Assembly: GCF_900096895.1 (NCBI RefSeq) | Contig: NZ_FMYO01000007.1 | Location: 62,001-126,000 of the forward strand | Length of the DNA stretch: 64,000 nt | Direction of reading: 5' to 3' | Origin: Acinetobacter kookii | GTDB lineage: Bacteria; Pseudomonadota; Gammaproteobacteria; Pseudomonadales; Moraxellaceae | In this document: positions 8,421-16,900 of the stretch, in pieces | How positions within the stretch are numbered: the stretch's first letter is position 1 | How the letters are laid out: every line of letters begins with the position of its first letter | The notes under the pieces: generated by a model | Seen by the model: the letters and a program-made list of their open reading frames with translations, nothing else | Database searches by the model: none | What the model was told of the DNA's origin: nothing | Position numbers and translations under genes: made by a program

Positions 8421-8630
8421 TTATTCATCATCTTCCGCAAACATTGCTTCAATTTCATTCCACTGCGGAAATTTATACTTCTTTTTATCCACTTCAAATT
8501 GCAGGCCTACCGCATTAAGTACACTTTCAAATATGCTAAATGAACCTGTAAAATGGCCATTTTCTATCTCTGAAATTGTTGTTTTATTGACGTTGGTTTT
8601 GGCCTTCCACAAATTGTAAAACGGTTTCAA
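8421..8630 (-). pseudogene. HipB-like antitoxin C-terminal fragment
   Basis: The 3' portion of an XRE-type helix-turn-helix antitoxin. NVNKTTISEIENGHFTGSF is the recognition helix end and following turn, and then SIFESVLNAVGLQFEVDKK, a typical HipB-like C-terminal strand, is seen. The first helices of the domain are missing. The open frame begins with a TTG inside the preceding gene and its first 12 residues are an out-of-frame reading of that gene, so there is no credible start. It ends with an acidic tail (EAMFAEDDE). No HipA or HigB toxin is present. Confidence 0.65.
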
Positions 8631-8922
8631 GCTCAGAAATATTTTGGATTTGATCCAACGGAATACCTTTCGTTATTTTATTCGGATATTTCATAAAATG
8701 TTGGATAGTTGAAATATTGCCGCCGGAGAGAGTATCTACGGCAACTGTGATACGTATAAGTTTGAGGGCAACTTCTTTTTGCGGTAATGAGAGTCTGCAA
8801 CAATCTATATTGGTTATCGATAAATTTATATCAAGAATCATGGCAAGTTGATCATGTGTTAGCCCAATTTTTTGTGCTGCAGTTAAAACAGCTTTAGCTA
8901 AGACCTTTTCGCTGTTAGTCAT
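8584..8922 (-). CDS. MbcA/ParS/Xre-type antitoxin, orphan
   Basis: A 112-residue protein starting at MTNSEKVLAKAV (ATG at 8920-8922). It resembles antitoxins of the MbcA/ParS/Xre family that pair with RES-domain toxins. An N-terminal helical DNA-binding part (LTHDQLAMILDI) is followed by the ALKLIRI / GGNISTIQHFMKYPNKITKGIP core and the ending ISELETVLQFVEG. The middle loop (SITNIDCCRLS) is unlike a normal helix-turn-helix, and the last five residues (QNQRQ) appear to be read from the fused HipB-like fragment. No RES toxin gene follows. It could still be a stable orphan antitoxin, or it may be decaying. Confidence 0.55.
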   Translation of the reverse strand: MTNSEKVLAKAVLTAAQKIGLTHDQLAMILDINLSITNIDCCRLSLPQKEVALKLIRITVAVDTLSGGNISTIQHFMKYPNKITKGIPLDQIQNISELETVLQFVEGQNQRQ

Positions 8923-9023
8923 TTGTTCGATTACCCGCATTACAAAAGGTCTTTAGGTTCTACTACATAATTCGTACTGATGGTAGTAAAAATAGTTTTG
9001 AATGTGGTATTTGTAGTTGAATT

Positions 9024-9093
9024 GGGCTTTGTTGCATAAAGACTCTAAAGATAGAGCTGCCCCAAGTTACTTAAATTTAAGCGACAACTTGGG
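9024..9093. repeat. Possible solitary IS end plus hairpin
   Basis: gggctttgttgcataaa at 9024-9040 resembles the terminal inverted repeat of IS5/IS903-group elements common in Acinetobacter. Next to it, cccaagtt (9061-9068) pairs with aacttggg (9086-9093). No transposase is present. The IS assignment is from memory of the motif and is tentative. Confidence 0.3.
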
Positions 9094-9167
9094 TATGAAG
9101 TTGACCTAATTCTATAAATTTATTTATGGACTGCCCCACTTTCCTTACCAAATACGATTGATCCAAT

Positions 9168-9404
9168 ATGAACACATCCAATGACCCCTTACACGGCAAA
9201 AAGCTTGCTGACATTTTAGATGAGTTGCTAGATTACTATGGCGGCTTTGAAGGCTTGAGTCGTAAAATTGAAATTAGATGCTTTTGCATAGACCCAAGTG
9301 TTAAATCATCATTACGATTCTTGCGTACCACACCTTGGGCACGTGAAAAAGTAGAAAGCTTATATTTGTACGTCTTACGCCAAAAGGCAAAACAGAAACC
9401 GTAG
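9168..9404 (+). CDS. VF530 family (DUF2132) DNA-binding protein
   Basis: A 78-residue protein with the full VF530 signature: DPLHGKKLADILDELLDYYG, then CFCIDPSVKSSLRFLRTTPWAR and a basic C-terminal tail. The family, typified by Vibrio fischeri VF530, has a small alpha-helical DNA-binding-like fold of unclear role. The ATG at 9168 is at the expected distance from DPLHG. It stands alone between gene-poor stretches inside the tRNA-Gly-bounded segment. No sign of decay is seen in the conserved core. Confidence 0.8.
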   Translation: MNTSNDPLHGKKLADILDELLDYYGGFEGLSRKIEIRCFCIDPSVKSSLRFLRTTPWAREKVESLYLYVLRQKAKQKP

Positions 9405-9758
9405 CCCCAGGCAACACCCCTCTCATCATAAAATTTGAACCGTACCGGGTTTGTGGGAGACTTTTATTTAACTGATGTTACGTAGTAATTGCATTTTAAG
9501 CATCTTCGCTACTACATGTTGTAGTCGATTTATAAATTACTAATAATCATTATATTAAACAATATAATGTTATTATTAATATGAAAAATCAGGATCAAAA
9601 CATAGGTGACTTTTACAAACTAAAATGTCTAAAATAAAGTGACCAAAATAACATTAAATGATCTAAATTCATCAAAAATTTACCCTACTAAAAACCAAAT
9701 AATACCAATTAAATCATATACTTATAATTAGTGTCATTTAATGGAATAAATCTCGGTG
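9405..9758. other. Gene-free AT-rich gap with possible IS end
   Basis: No gene is seen. tgaaccgtaccgggtttgtg beginning at 9436 is GC-richer than its surroundings and resembles a terminal repeat of an IS3-family element, with no transposase. The rest is very AT-rich, and gtgaccaaaat near 9637 echoes the palindrome half-site at 4938-4959. Confidence 0.35.
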
Positions 9759-9847
9759 ACCTTGCCAAGGTTGGGATCGCGAGTTCGAGTCTCCTTTCCC
9801 GCTCCAGATTCTAAAAAGCCCTGATCGAAAGATTGGGGCTTTTTTTA
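9759..9847. repeat. Direct repeat copy 2: tRNA-Gly 3' fragment plus terminator (attR-like)
   Basis: This copy matches 4604-4692 with two differences, both in or next to the variable and T-arm region (ggga for gggg, and tcgcgag for tcgggag). The 5' half of the tRNA is absent, so this is not a working tRNA gene. It begins with accttgccaagg, the anticodon arm, and continues through CCA and the terminator hairpin (9813-9847). Confidence 0.8.
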
Positions 9848-10109
9848 TTTCATTGGCATACCTCATGCTATAAATCAGCAGCATTTCGCATAAACTTGTC
9901 ATTATTTATGTATTTCAACTGCTTAAAGATTCAGCATAATCGTGACTTTTTAAAATAAAGTCCCCTTTTCAAGTGTTCAGGCACTGTGTATAACAATGAA
10001 CCAGGAATGGAAACCGATAAGCATAGGCAAACATCGTAAAAAAACGGTAGACTATGCAACAATCAATGCAAGTAAAATGTCATTTGAGACAAAAAGAAGG
10101 TGAAGGTTG

Positions 10110-11231
10110 ATGCCGCTCAATACCGTTGAAGAGCTCGTAGCAGATATCCGTGCAGGAAAAATGGTCATCCTGATGGATGATGAAGACCGTGAAAATGAAG
10201 GCGATCTGGTGATTGCTGCGACACACGTACGTCCTGAAGACATCAACTTCATGATCACCCACGCCCGTGGTCTGGTTTGCCTCACATTAAGCCGCGACCG
10301 CTGCCAGCAGCTCAATCTTCCGCTCATGGTCGATGCCAACGGCGCACAGCACGGGACTAACTTTACGCTTTCAATTGAGGCTGCCAACGGTATTACCACC
10401 GGTATTTCCGCCGCTGAACGTGCACATACCATTCAGACGGCCGTGGCCGCACATGCCAAGCCTGCGGACATTGTACAACCGGGGCATATCTTCCCGCTGA
10501 TGGCACAGCCCGGTGGCGTATTGCACCGTGCCGGTCATACCGAAGCCGGCTGTGATCTGGCCCGTCTTGCAGGACTCGAACCTGCTTCAGTGATTTGTGA
10601 AATCATTAAAGAAGATGGCACCATGGCGCGCCGTTCTGACCTTGAAATTTTTGCTGAAAAGCATGGTTTGAAAATCGGAACGATTGCGGATCTCATTCAC
10701 TACCGCATGACCAATGAGCAAACGGTTGAACGTCTGGATCAACAAACGTTAGATACCGAATACGGTACGTTTGAATTGTTCCGTTACCGTGAAATTGGTA
10801 ACCCGGATATTCATTTAGCCCTGGTCAAAGGTGAGCCTAAACAGGGGGTCACTACCGTTCGCGTACATGGCTTTAGTCCGGCACGTGACTTGCTGAAAAT
10901 TAACAAGCAAAATGGCGAACCGGCCTGGAATCTCGACAAAGCACTGAAAGAGATCGCATCTAGCGAGCGCGGTGTTTTGGTCTGGATTGGTCAGCGTCAT
11001 TTACAGGACCTCGGTCCAGCACTGGAAAGCTTGACTACACCTAAGCCATCCAAATCCAGTGCTGCATTGTCACAGCAATACCAAACCATTGGTGTCGGTG
11101 CACAGATTTTACGTGATTTAGGGGTTGAGAAAATGAAGCTGCTCAGCTCTCCATTACGTTTTAATGCATTATCAGGTTTTAATTTAGAAGTGGTGGAATA
11201 CGTCGCCGCAAATCAAACAACAGAGAAATAA
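10110..11231 (+). CDS. ribB: DHBP synthase with degenerate GTP cyclohydrolase II domain
   Basis: A 373-residue RibBA-type protein. The N-terminal domain is 3,4-dihydroxy-2-butanone-4-phosphate synthase: [11 protein letters not shown] at residues 23-33 binds metal and substrate, with [16 protein letters not shown] further on. It makes the four-carbon unit for riboflavin. The C-terminal half aligns in length with GTP cyclohydrolase II, but the zinc-binding Cys motif after VRVH is replaced by GFSPARDLL with no cysteine. It is therefore probably inactive as a cyclohydrolase. The ATG at 10110, after aaggtgaagg, is preferred to the TTG just before. It starts the cluster ribB-ribH-nusB-thiL-pgpA. 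No FMN riboswitch is recognisable upstream. Confidence 0.9.
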   Translation: MPLNTVEELVADIRAGKMVILMDDEDRENEGDLVIAATHVRPEDINFMITHARGLVCLTLSRDRCQQLNLPLMVDANGAQHGTNFTLSIEAANGITTGISAAERAHTIQTAVAAHAKPADIVQPGHIFPLMAQPGGVLHRAGHTEAGCDLARLAGLEPASVICEIIKEDGTMARRSDLEIFAEKHGLKIGTIADLIHYRMTNEQTVERLDQQTLDTEYGTFELFRYREIGNPDIHLALVKGEPKQGVTTVRVHGFSPARDLLKINKQNGEPAWNLDKALKEIASSERGVLVWIGQRHLQDLGPALESLTTPKPSKSSAALSQQYQTIGVGAQILRDLGVEKMKLLSSPLRFNALSGFNLEVVEYVAANQTTEK

Positions 11232-11242
11232 TCGAGGTTGCT

Positions 11243-11713
11243 ATGGCAGTTCGCCGTATTGAAGGTATGTTACATCTCGCGAGCGAAGGCCGTTACGCGA
11301 TTTTAGTGGGTCGTTTTAATAGTTTTGTTGTCGAACATCTTTTAGAAGGTGCAATTGATACATTGAAACGTCATGGTGTATCAGAGGATAATATTACCGT
11401 TGTTCATGCACCTGGCGCCTGGGAACTTCCGGTGGTGGCTAAAAAACTGGCTGCTGCTGATCGTTTTGATGCCATTATTGCGCTTGGCGCAGTGATTCGT
11501 GGCAGCACGCCTCACTTTGATTTTGTTGCTGGTGAATGTGCCAAAGGTTTAGGCGTGGTTGGCCTGGACACTGGCTTACCAGTCATTAATGGTGTATTGA
11601 CTACGGATAGTATTGAACAGGCGATTGAACGCTCGGGTACAAAAGCAGGTAATAAAGGCAGTGAAGCTGCCTTGACTGCAATTGAAATGGTTAACTTGTT
11701 AAAGGCTATTTAA
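11243..11713 (+). CDS. ribH: 6,7-dimethyl-8-ribityllumazine synthase
   Basis: A 156-residue lumazine synthase that condenses the RibB product with the ribitylamino-pyrimidine in the penultimate step of riboflavin synthesis. Visible motifs are [15 protein letters not shown] near residue 23, HAPGAWELP near residue 55, and [19 protein letters not shown] near residue 80, which includes the active-site His. Length is normal for the family. It follows ribB by 11 bp and precedes nusB by 4 bp, an arrangement conserved in gammaproteobacteria. Confidence 0.95.
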   Translation: MAVRRIEGMLHLASEGRYAILVGRFNSFVVEHLLEGAIDTLKRHGVSEDNITVVHAPGAWELPVVAKKLAAADRFDAIIALGAVIRGSTPHFDFVAGECAKGLGVVGLDTGLPVINGVLTTDSIEQAIERSGTKAGNKGSEAALTAIEMVNLLKAI

Positions 11714-11717
11714 CGCT

Positions 11718-12167
11718 ATGTCGCAAACACTTCAAGCAACTTATGCAGCAAAACGCAAAGCACGTCGTTTTGCTGTACAAGGAATTTATGAATGGCAGAT
11801 GAGCCACAATCCGGTACATGAAATTGAAGCACGTACACGTGTGGAAAATGCCATGCACAAAGTGGATCTCGGCTATTATCATGAATTGTTGACTCAAGTG
11901 GTTGCCAATCATGAAGCATTGGATGCGCTCTTAATCCCTGTGCTTGACCGCGAAATTGATGCGCTTGACGGCGTTGAACTCGCTACTCTTCGTCTGGGTG
12001 CGTATGAATTGAAAGAACATCTTGAAATTCCATATCGCGTTGTTTTGGACGAAGCAATCGAGCTGGCTAAACATTTTGGCGGTGCAGACAGCCATAAATA
12101 CATCAATGGTGTATTGGATCGTTTAGCAACAACTTTACGTGCAGCAGAAAAGCAACAAACCAACTAA
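11718..12167 (+). CDS. nusB: Transcription antitermination factor NusB
   Basis: A 149-residue all-helical NusB. The N-terminal [18 protein letters not shown] is the RNA-binding arginine-rich helix start, and [20 protein letters not shown] with [10 protein letters not shown] at the end is the NusB signature. With NusE (ribosomal protein S10) it binds boxA and supports rRNA transcription antitermination. It starts 4 bp after the ribH stop, so translation is probably coupled. Confidence 0.95.
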   Translation: MSQTLQATYAAKRKARRFAVQGIYEWQMSHNPVHEIEARTRVENAMHKVDLGYYHELLTQVVANHEALDALLIPVLDREIDALDGVELATLRLGAYELKEHLEIPYRVVLDEAIELAKHFGGADSHKYINGVLDRLATTLRAAEKQQTN

Positions 12168-12185
12168 ATAAAGTAGATTTGTTGT

Positions 12186-13103
12186 ATGGCTGAGTTCTCG
12201 ATCATTGATACTTATTTTCATCGGCAGACTTCTGCGTCGGTCGATTTAGGTGTTGGTGACGACTCAGCCTTGCTCACCCCTCCTCCTCAGCAACAACTGG
12301 TCATCTGTGCCGATACATTGGTTGCCGGACGACATTTTCCCCTAGATACCTCTCCGCATGCCATCGGCTGGAAATCTGTCGCGGTGAATCTGTCTGACAT
12401 TGCTGCAATGGGTGCCAAACCGCACAGCATCTTACTGGCATTGAGCCTACCCCAAATTGATCATGACTGGCTCAAAGGCTTTAGCCAGGGTTTATATGAT
12501 TGCTGCGATCAATTTGGTGTGAGTTTAATTGGTGGCGATACCACCCAAAGTCCTCATCTCACTATTTCGGTCACCGCGCTTGGCTGGATAGAAACCGGCA
12601 AAGCCATCACACGTTCAGGCGCACAAGCCGGCGATTATGTCTGTGTCTCTGGTACAGTCGGCGATGCCGCATTTGCTCTGCACAATTTAGGACATCCGCT
12701 ACAAAAGCGTCTGGATTATCCAACCCCACGTTGTCAGCTCGGTCAAAAGTTAAAAGGCCTGGCATCCAGCATGATTGATGTATCTGATGGATTGGCACAA
12801 GATTTAGGCCATATCTTAAAAGCTTCAAAGGTAGGGGCAACGCTTGAATTAAATCAGCTGCCGATCAGCCCAGATTTACAAAATTTAACTCAAGAACAGC
12901 AATGGCAATATGCCCTCGCGGGTGGCGATGACTATGAGTTATGCTTTACAATAAGCCCGCAAAATTATGAAAAGCTTTTGCAACAACAATTAGATGTCAA
13001 CATTAGCAAGATTGGACAAATAACCCAACAAACTGAATTAACTTTTGTGCAGAATGGCGTAGATCATTCGCTGCAATTTCATGGATATCAACACTTTGCA
13101 TAA
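12186..13103 (+). CDS. thiL: Thiamine-monophosphate kinase
   Basis: A 305-residue ThiL of the PurM-like ATPase superfamily, which phosphorylates thiamine monophosphate to the diphosphate cofactor. Visible motifs are DLGVGDDSALL near residue 20, DTLVAGRHFP near residue 43, NLSDIAAMGAKP near residue 65, and in the C-terminal half MIDVSDGLAQDLGHI and LAGGDDYELCFT. Its last 23 bp overlap the start of pgpA, suggesting coupled translation. Confidence 0.93.
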   Translation: MAEFSIIDTYFHRQTSASVDLGVGDDSALLTPPPQQQLVICADTLVAGRHFPLDTSPHAIGWKSVAVNLSDIAAMGAKPHSILLALSLPQIDHDWLKGFSQGLYDCCDQFGVSLIGGDTTQSPHLTISVTALGWIETGKAITRSGAQAGDYVCVSGTVGDAAFALHNLGHPLQKRLDYPTPRCQLGQKLKGLASSMIDVSDGLAQDLGHILKASKVGATLELNQLPISPDLQNLTQEQQWQYALAGGDDYELCFTISPQNYEKLLQQQLDVNISKIGQITQQTELTFVQNGVDHSLQFHGYQHFA

Positions 13104-13602
13104 ACCTGCGATTCACTTTAAAGACATGTCCTGGTACAACCGCTTTATCGTTTTTTGCGGTGTCGGATTTGGTTCCGGGCTGTTACCTAAAGCGCCGGGC
13201 ACTTTTGGTTCGGCCTTTGCATTGCTGTTTATTCCTGCCTGGCTTGCAATTGGCTTTACCGCTTCCATTATTGCCATGATTTTAATGTCACTTATTGGCA
13301 TTTATATTTGCGGGCAAACCGCTAAAGTCATGGGCGTACATGACGATGGCCGCATTGTTTGGGATGAATTTGCTGGACAGTCAATTACGTTTCTGCCCCT
13401 GATTTACTTTGCACAAATGAGCTGGCTTTGGGTGTTCATTGGATTTGTCCTGTTCCGCTTATTCGATGTCTGGAAACCTTGGCCTATTCGTGTCATCGAC
13501 CGTCAAGTCGGTGGCGGTTTCGGCATTATGTTTGACGATATTATTGCCGGCATTTGGGCCGCAATCTGTATTCTCGTGTACCTCAACATTTCAATGGCTT
13601 AA
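13081..13602 (+). CDS. pgpA: Phosphatidylglycerophosphatase A
   Basis: A 173-residue PgpA that dephosphorylates phosphatidylglycerophosphate in phospholipid synthesis at the inner membrane. The signature GVGFGSGLLPKAPGTFGSA near residue 27 and HDDGRIVWDEFAGQ near residue 95 (metal-binding acidic residues) are seen, with three to four membrane segments and the C-terminal DRQVGGGFGIMFDDIIAG. The start at 13081 lies inside thiL. A shorter start at 13126 is possible, since neither has a strong ribosome-binding site. Confidence 0.9.
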   Translation: MDINTLHKPAIHFKDMSWYNRFIVFCGVGFGSGLLPKAPGTFGSAFALLFIPAWLAIGFTASIIAMILMSLIGIYICGQTAKVMGVHDDGRIVWDEFAGQSITFLPLIYFAQMSWLWVFIGFVLFRLFDVWKPWPIRVIDRQVGGGFGIMFDDIIAGIWAAICILVYLNISMA

Positions 13603-13623
13603 GCCAAGTTTTTAAGGTGTATT

Positions 13624-14988
13624 ATGTCAACTTCTGTGATTATTCTTGCTGCCGGCAAAGGAACTCGAATGCGTTCGAGCCTACCCAAAGTATTGCAGCC
13701 GCTCGCAGGACGCCCTCTACTCGGTCATGTCATTGAAACTGCTAAAAAATTAAATGCCAAAAATATTATTACCATTTTTGGACACGGCGGTAATTTAGTT
13801 CAACAAGCCTTTGCACAGGAAAATGTACAGTGGGTGGAACAAGCTGAACAGCTGGGTACAGGCCATGCGGTTAAAGTGACTTTACCGGTACTTCCTACCG
13901 ATGGCGTTTCACTCATTCTTTCCGGTGATGTACCTTGCATTAGTCAAGACACCCTGGAAAAGCTGCTGGCTGTTTCACGTGAAACAGGAATTGGTCTGGT
14001 GACATTAACCCTGGCCGATGCCACCGGTTATGGCCGTATCGTACGTGAAAACAATAAAATTCAGGCCATTGTTGAGCATAAAGATGCCAGCGATGCACAG
14101 CGTCAAATCAAGGAAATCAATACCGGTATTTACTGTGTCAGCAATGCCAAACTGCATCAATGGTTACCCAAATTAAGCAACAACAATGCCCAAGGTGAAT
14201 ATTACCTGACGGACATTGTGGCCATGGCGATTGCCGATGGTCTTGAAGTGTCTTCTGTAGAGCCGGAACGTGCCTTTGAAGTGGAAGGCGTGAATGACCG
14301 GATTCAGCTGGCCGCTTTGGAACGTGAATTCCAGGCCTATCAGGCCAAGCTCCTGATGCAGCAAGGCGTGCATATCATTGATCCAAGCCGCTTCGACCTG
14401 CGTGGCAAGCTTACCGTCGGTCAAGATGTTCGTATTGATATCAACGTGATTATCGAAGGTAACTGTGAACTCGGCGACAATGTCGAAATTGGTGCAGGCT
14501 GTGTAATTAAGAATAGTAAAATTGCTTCAGGCACCAAGGTCCAACCCTACAGTATTTTCGACAATGCCGTGGTCGGTGAAGATACGCAAATTGGACCCTT
14601 TGCCCGTTTACGCCCAGGTGCCAAGCTGGCCAATGAAGTGCATATTGGCAACTTTGTCGAAGTGAAAAATTCCACGATTGGCCTCGGTTCCAAAGCCAAT
14701 CACTTTACCTATTTAGGGGATGCCGAAGTGGGCGCAGGTTCAAATATTGGTGCCGGTACCATTACCTGCAATTATGATGGGGCCAATAAATTTAAAACCA
14801 TTATTGGTGATTCAGCCTTTATCGGCTCGAACAGTTCCCTGGTTGCCCCGGTCAGTATTGGCAATGGTGCAACTGTCGGCGCTGGCTCAGTCATCACACG
14901 TGATGTAGCAGAAAATAGTTTGGCCTTTGAACGATCTAAACAAGTGGCTAAAGAAAACTATCAACGCCCCCAAAAACTGAAAAAATAA
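13624..14988 (+). CDS. glmU: Bifunctional UDP-GlcNAc pyrophosphorylase / GlcN-1-P acetyltransferase
   Basis: A 454-residue GlmU. The N-terminal uridyltransferase domain has [20 protein letters not shown] at residues 8-27 and LSGDVPC near residue 101. The C-terminal left-handed beta-helix with isoleucine hexapeptide repeats carries the acetyltransferase active site ([11 protein letters not shown]) and ends with a basic tail. It makes UDP-GlcNAc, the precursor of peptidoglycan and LPS and of the QuiNAc4NAc and GalNAcA sugars predicted from this locus. It lies 13 bp before glmS. Confidence 0.96.
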   Translation: MSTSVIILAAGKGTRMRSSLPKVLQPLAGRPLLGHVIETAKKLNAKNIITIFGHGGNLVQQAFAQENVQWVEQAEQLGTGHAVKVTLPVLPTDGVSLILSGDVPCISQDTLEKLLAVSRETGIGLVTLTLADATGYGRIVRENNKIQAIVEHKDASDAQRQIKEINTGIYCVSNAKLHQWLPKLSNNNAQGEYYLTDIVAMAIADGLEVSSVEPERAFEVEGVNDRIQLAALEREFQAYQAKLLMQQGVHIIDPSRFDLRGKLTVGQDVRIDINVIIEGNCELGDNVEIGAGCVIKNSKIASGTKVQPYSIFDNAVVGEDTQIGPFARLRPGAKLANEVHIGNFVEVKNSTIGLGSKANHFTYLGDAEVGAGSNIGAGTITCNYDGANKFKTIIGDSAFIGSNSSLVAPVSIGNGATVGAGSVITRDVAENSLAFERSKQVAKENYQRPQKLKK

Positions 14989-15001
14989 GAGGATTATAAA
15001 T

Positions 15002-16840
15002 ATGTGCGGAATTGTCGGTGGCGTTGCAGAACGTAATATTAGCAATATTTTAATTGAAGGCCTGAAGCGCCTTGAATACCGTGGCTATGATTCAGCGGGT
15101 GTTGCGCTGATCAATGGCGGTCATGTCCTGCGCGAACGCCGTGTAGGTAAAGTGATCAACTTGGAACAGGCGGTAAGTGAATCGAATATTCAAGGTTCAC
15201 TGGGGATTGCACATACCCGTTGGGCAACCCATGGTAAACCGACGGAAAACAATGCCCATCCGCATGTTTCTGGTACGGTGGCTGTGGTGCATAACGGCAT
15301 TATCGAAAACTATCAAGAATTGAAAGACGATCTTGAAGCCCTGGGCTATGTGTTTACTTCACAAACGGATACCGAAGTTGTCGCACATCTGGTCAATGAT
15401 GCATTGAAATCAACCTCCAGCCTTCTAGAAGCGGTTCAGCAGGTTGTTCCCCAGCTCAAAGGGGCTTATGCACTGGGTATCGTGCATACCGATCATCCGA
15501 ATGAACTGATTACCGTTCGTGAAGGTTCACCTCTGGTCATTGGGGTCGGAATTGGCGAGAACTTTATCAGTTCGGATCAATTGGCCCTGCTGCCAATTAC
15601 TAACCGTTTTATTTACCTGGAAGAAGGTGATATTGCACGTTTAACCCGCAACAGCATTGAAGTGTTTGTGGATGGGCAATTGGTGAACCGTCCAGTAAAA
15701 GAGCTGGATGCCACCGTCAGCAATGCATCTAAAGGTGAATATAAGCACTACATGCTCAAAGAAATTTATGAGCAGCCTGAAGCGATTCAGCAAACCATTT
15801 CCCAAGCCTTGAATGGCAACGATTTGCGCGAAGATTTCTTGCAAAATGCGGTGGGCGATTTTGAAAAGATTCAACAGGTGCAAATTATTGCCTGCGGAAC
15901 CAGTTACCATGCCGGCATGATTGCAAAATACTGGTTTGAGCAGCTGATTGACCTGCCTTGTCAGGTGGAAATTGCCAGCGAATTCCGTTACCGCACGCCT
16001 GTGATTGTCAATAACACACTGTATGTCTGTATTTCTCAATCCGGTGAAACTGCCGATACTTTGGCTGCACTGCGCGATACCCAAAAACGCGCTGCTGCAA
16101 AAAGTTTAAACATTACCACCATGACCATTTGTAATGTGGCTACCTCTTCAATGGTGCGTGAAACCAATTATAGCCTGTTAACCCTGGCTGGACCTGAAAT
16201 TGGCGTTGCGTCAACCAAAGCATTTACCACGCAGCTTGCCGCACTCATGCTGTTGGTACTGAAGATTGGTCAAGTCAAGCAAAGCATCTCGGCTGAACAA
16301 ATTACTGCCATTACCACTGATTTATGGCATACGCCTAAAGTCATCCTAGATACCCTACAGCAAGATAAAGACATTCTGCGTTTATCTGAGCTGTTTGTAG
16401 AAAAACAGCACTGCCTGTTTTTAGGCCGTGGTACCGAGTTCCCGATTGCTCTTGAAGGCGCATTAAAACTGAAAGAAATTTCATATATTCATGCCGAAGG
16501 TTATGCCGCAGGTGAACTGAAACATGGTCCATTGGCACTGGTAGACAATGACATGCCGGTGGTGATTCTGGCTCCGCAAGACGACATGCTCGACAAGCTG
16601 AAATCCAATATGGAAGAAGTTCAGGCCCGTGGTGGCGAACTGTTTGTCTTTGCCGACGAAAACAGCGGCATTAAAGGCAAAGAGCGTCAGCATGTGGTTC
16701 ATGTGCCAAGCATCGCTCCGCTTCTTGCGCCAATTGTTTACAGTATTCCTGTGCAGCTGCTGTCCTACCATGTGGCTGTCTTGCGTGGAACGGATGTCGA
16801 TCAGCCACGTAACCTGGCAAAATCGGTCACGGTGGAATAA
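15002..16840 (+). CDS. glmS: Glutamine-fructose-6-phosphate aminotransferase
   Basis: A 612-residue GlmS of normal length. MCGIVGG at the N-terminus exposes the catalytic Cys of the glutaminase domain, and RTRWATHGKP-type residues (HTRWATHGKPTENNAHPH) follow. Two SIS sugar-isomerase domains occupy the C-terminal part (IIACGTSYHAG, SQSGETADTLAALR), and the end reads RGTDVDQPRNLAKSVTVE, typical of the family. It makes glucosamine-6-phosphate for the GlmM/GlmU route. A good ribosome-binding site (agaggat) precedes the ATG, and an intrinsic terminator follows at 16854. Confidence 0.96.
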   Translation: MCGIVGGVAERNISNILIEGLKRLEYRGYDSAGVALINGGHVLRERRVGKVINLEQAVSESNIQGSLGIAHTRWATHGKPTENNAHPHVSGTVAVVHNGIIENYQELKDDLEALGYVFTSQTDTEVVAHLVNDALKSTSSLLEAVQQVVPQLKGAYALGIVHTDHPNELITVREGSPLVIGVGIGENFISSDQLALLPITNRFIYLEEGDIARLTRNSIEVFVDGQLVNRPVKELDATVSNASKGEYKHYMLKEIYEQPEAIQQTISQALNGNDLREDFLQNAVGDFEKIQQVQIIACGTSYHAGMIAKYWFEQLIDLPCQVEIASEFRYRTPVIVNNTLYVCISQSGETADTLAALRDTQKRAAAKSLNITTMTICNVATSSMVRETNYSLLTLAGPEIGVASTKAFTTQLAALMLLVLKIGQVKQSISAEQITAITTDLWHTPKVILDTLQQDKDILRLSELFVEKQHCLFLGRGTEFPIALEGALKLKEISYIHAEGYAAGELKHGPLALVDNDMPVVILAPQDDMLDKLKSNMEEVQARGGELFVFADENSGIKGKERQHVVHVPSIAPLLAPIVYSIPVQLLSYHVAVLRGTDVDQPRNLAKSVTVE

Positions 16841-16853
16841 TAAATTTTGATAT

Positions 16854-16876
16854 AAGGCTGGGTAACCGGCCTTTTT
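16854..16876 (+). terminator. Rho-independent terminator after glmS
   Basis: aaggctgg and ccggcctt form an 8-bp stem (one T-G pair) around a gtaa loop, followed by a T-run. It separates glmU-glmS from pgm. Confidence 0.75.
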
Positions 16877-16900
16877 CTTGCAAAGGAAAGAGTAAAAAAC

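Larger units (their letters stand above)
4604..9847. mobile_element. Possible decayed tRNA-Gly-integrated element or segmental insertion
   Basis: The segment between the two 89-bp direct repeats is about 5.2 kb. It has an intact tRNA on the left and only a tRNA 3' fragment on the right. It holds acnA, an orphan MbcA-like antitoxin fused to a HipB-like fragment, a VF530-type gene and two possible solitary insertion-sequence ends. No integrase, relaxase or phage gene is visible, so this is either a remnant that has lost its integrase or a chromosomal rearrangement at a tRNA array. The presence of a metabolic core gene favours caution. Confidence 0.35.

Noticed and set aside
9848..10109. FMN riboswitch upstream of ribB
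   Set aside because: No RFN-element core pattern such as the conserved gggc-aggg pairing was found; the stretch looks featureless.
14989..15001. glmS ribozyme
   Set aside because: Only 13 bp separate glmU and glmS, too short, and such ribozymes are found mainly in Gram-positive bacteria.
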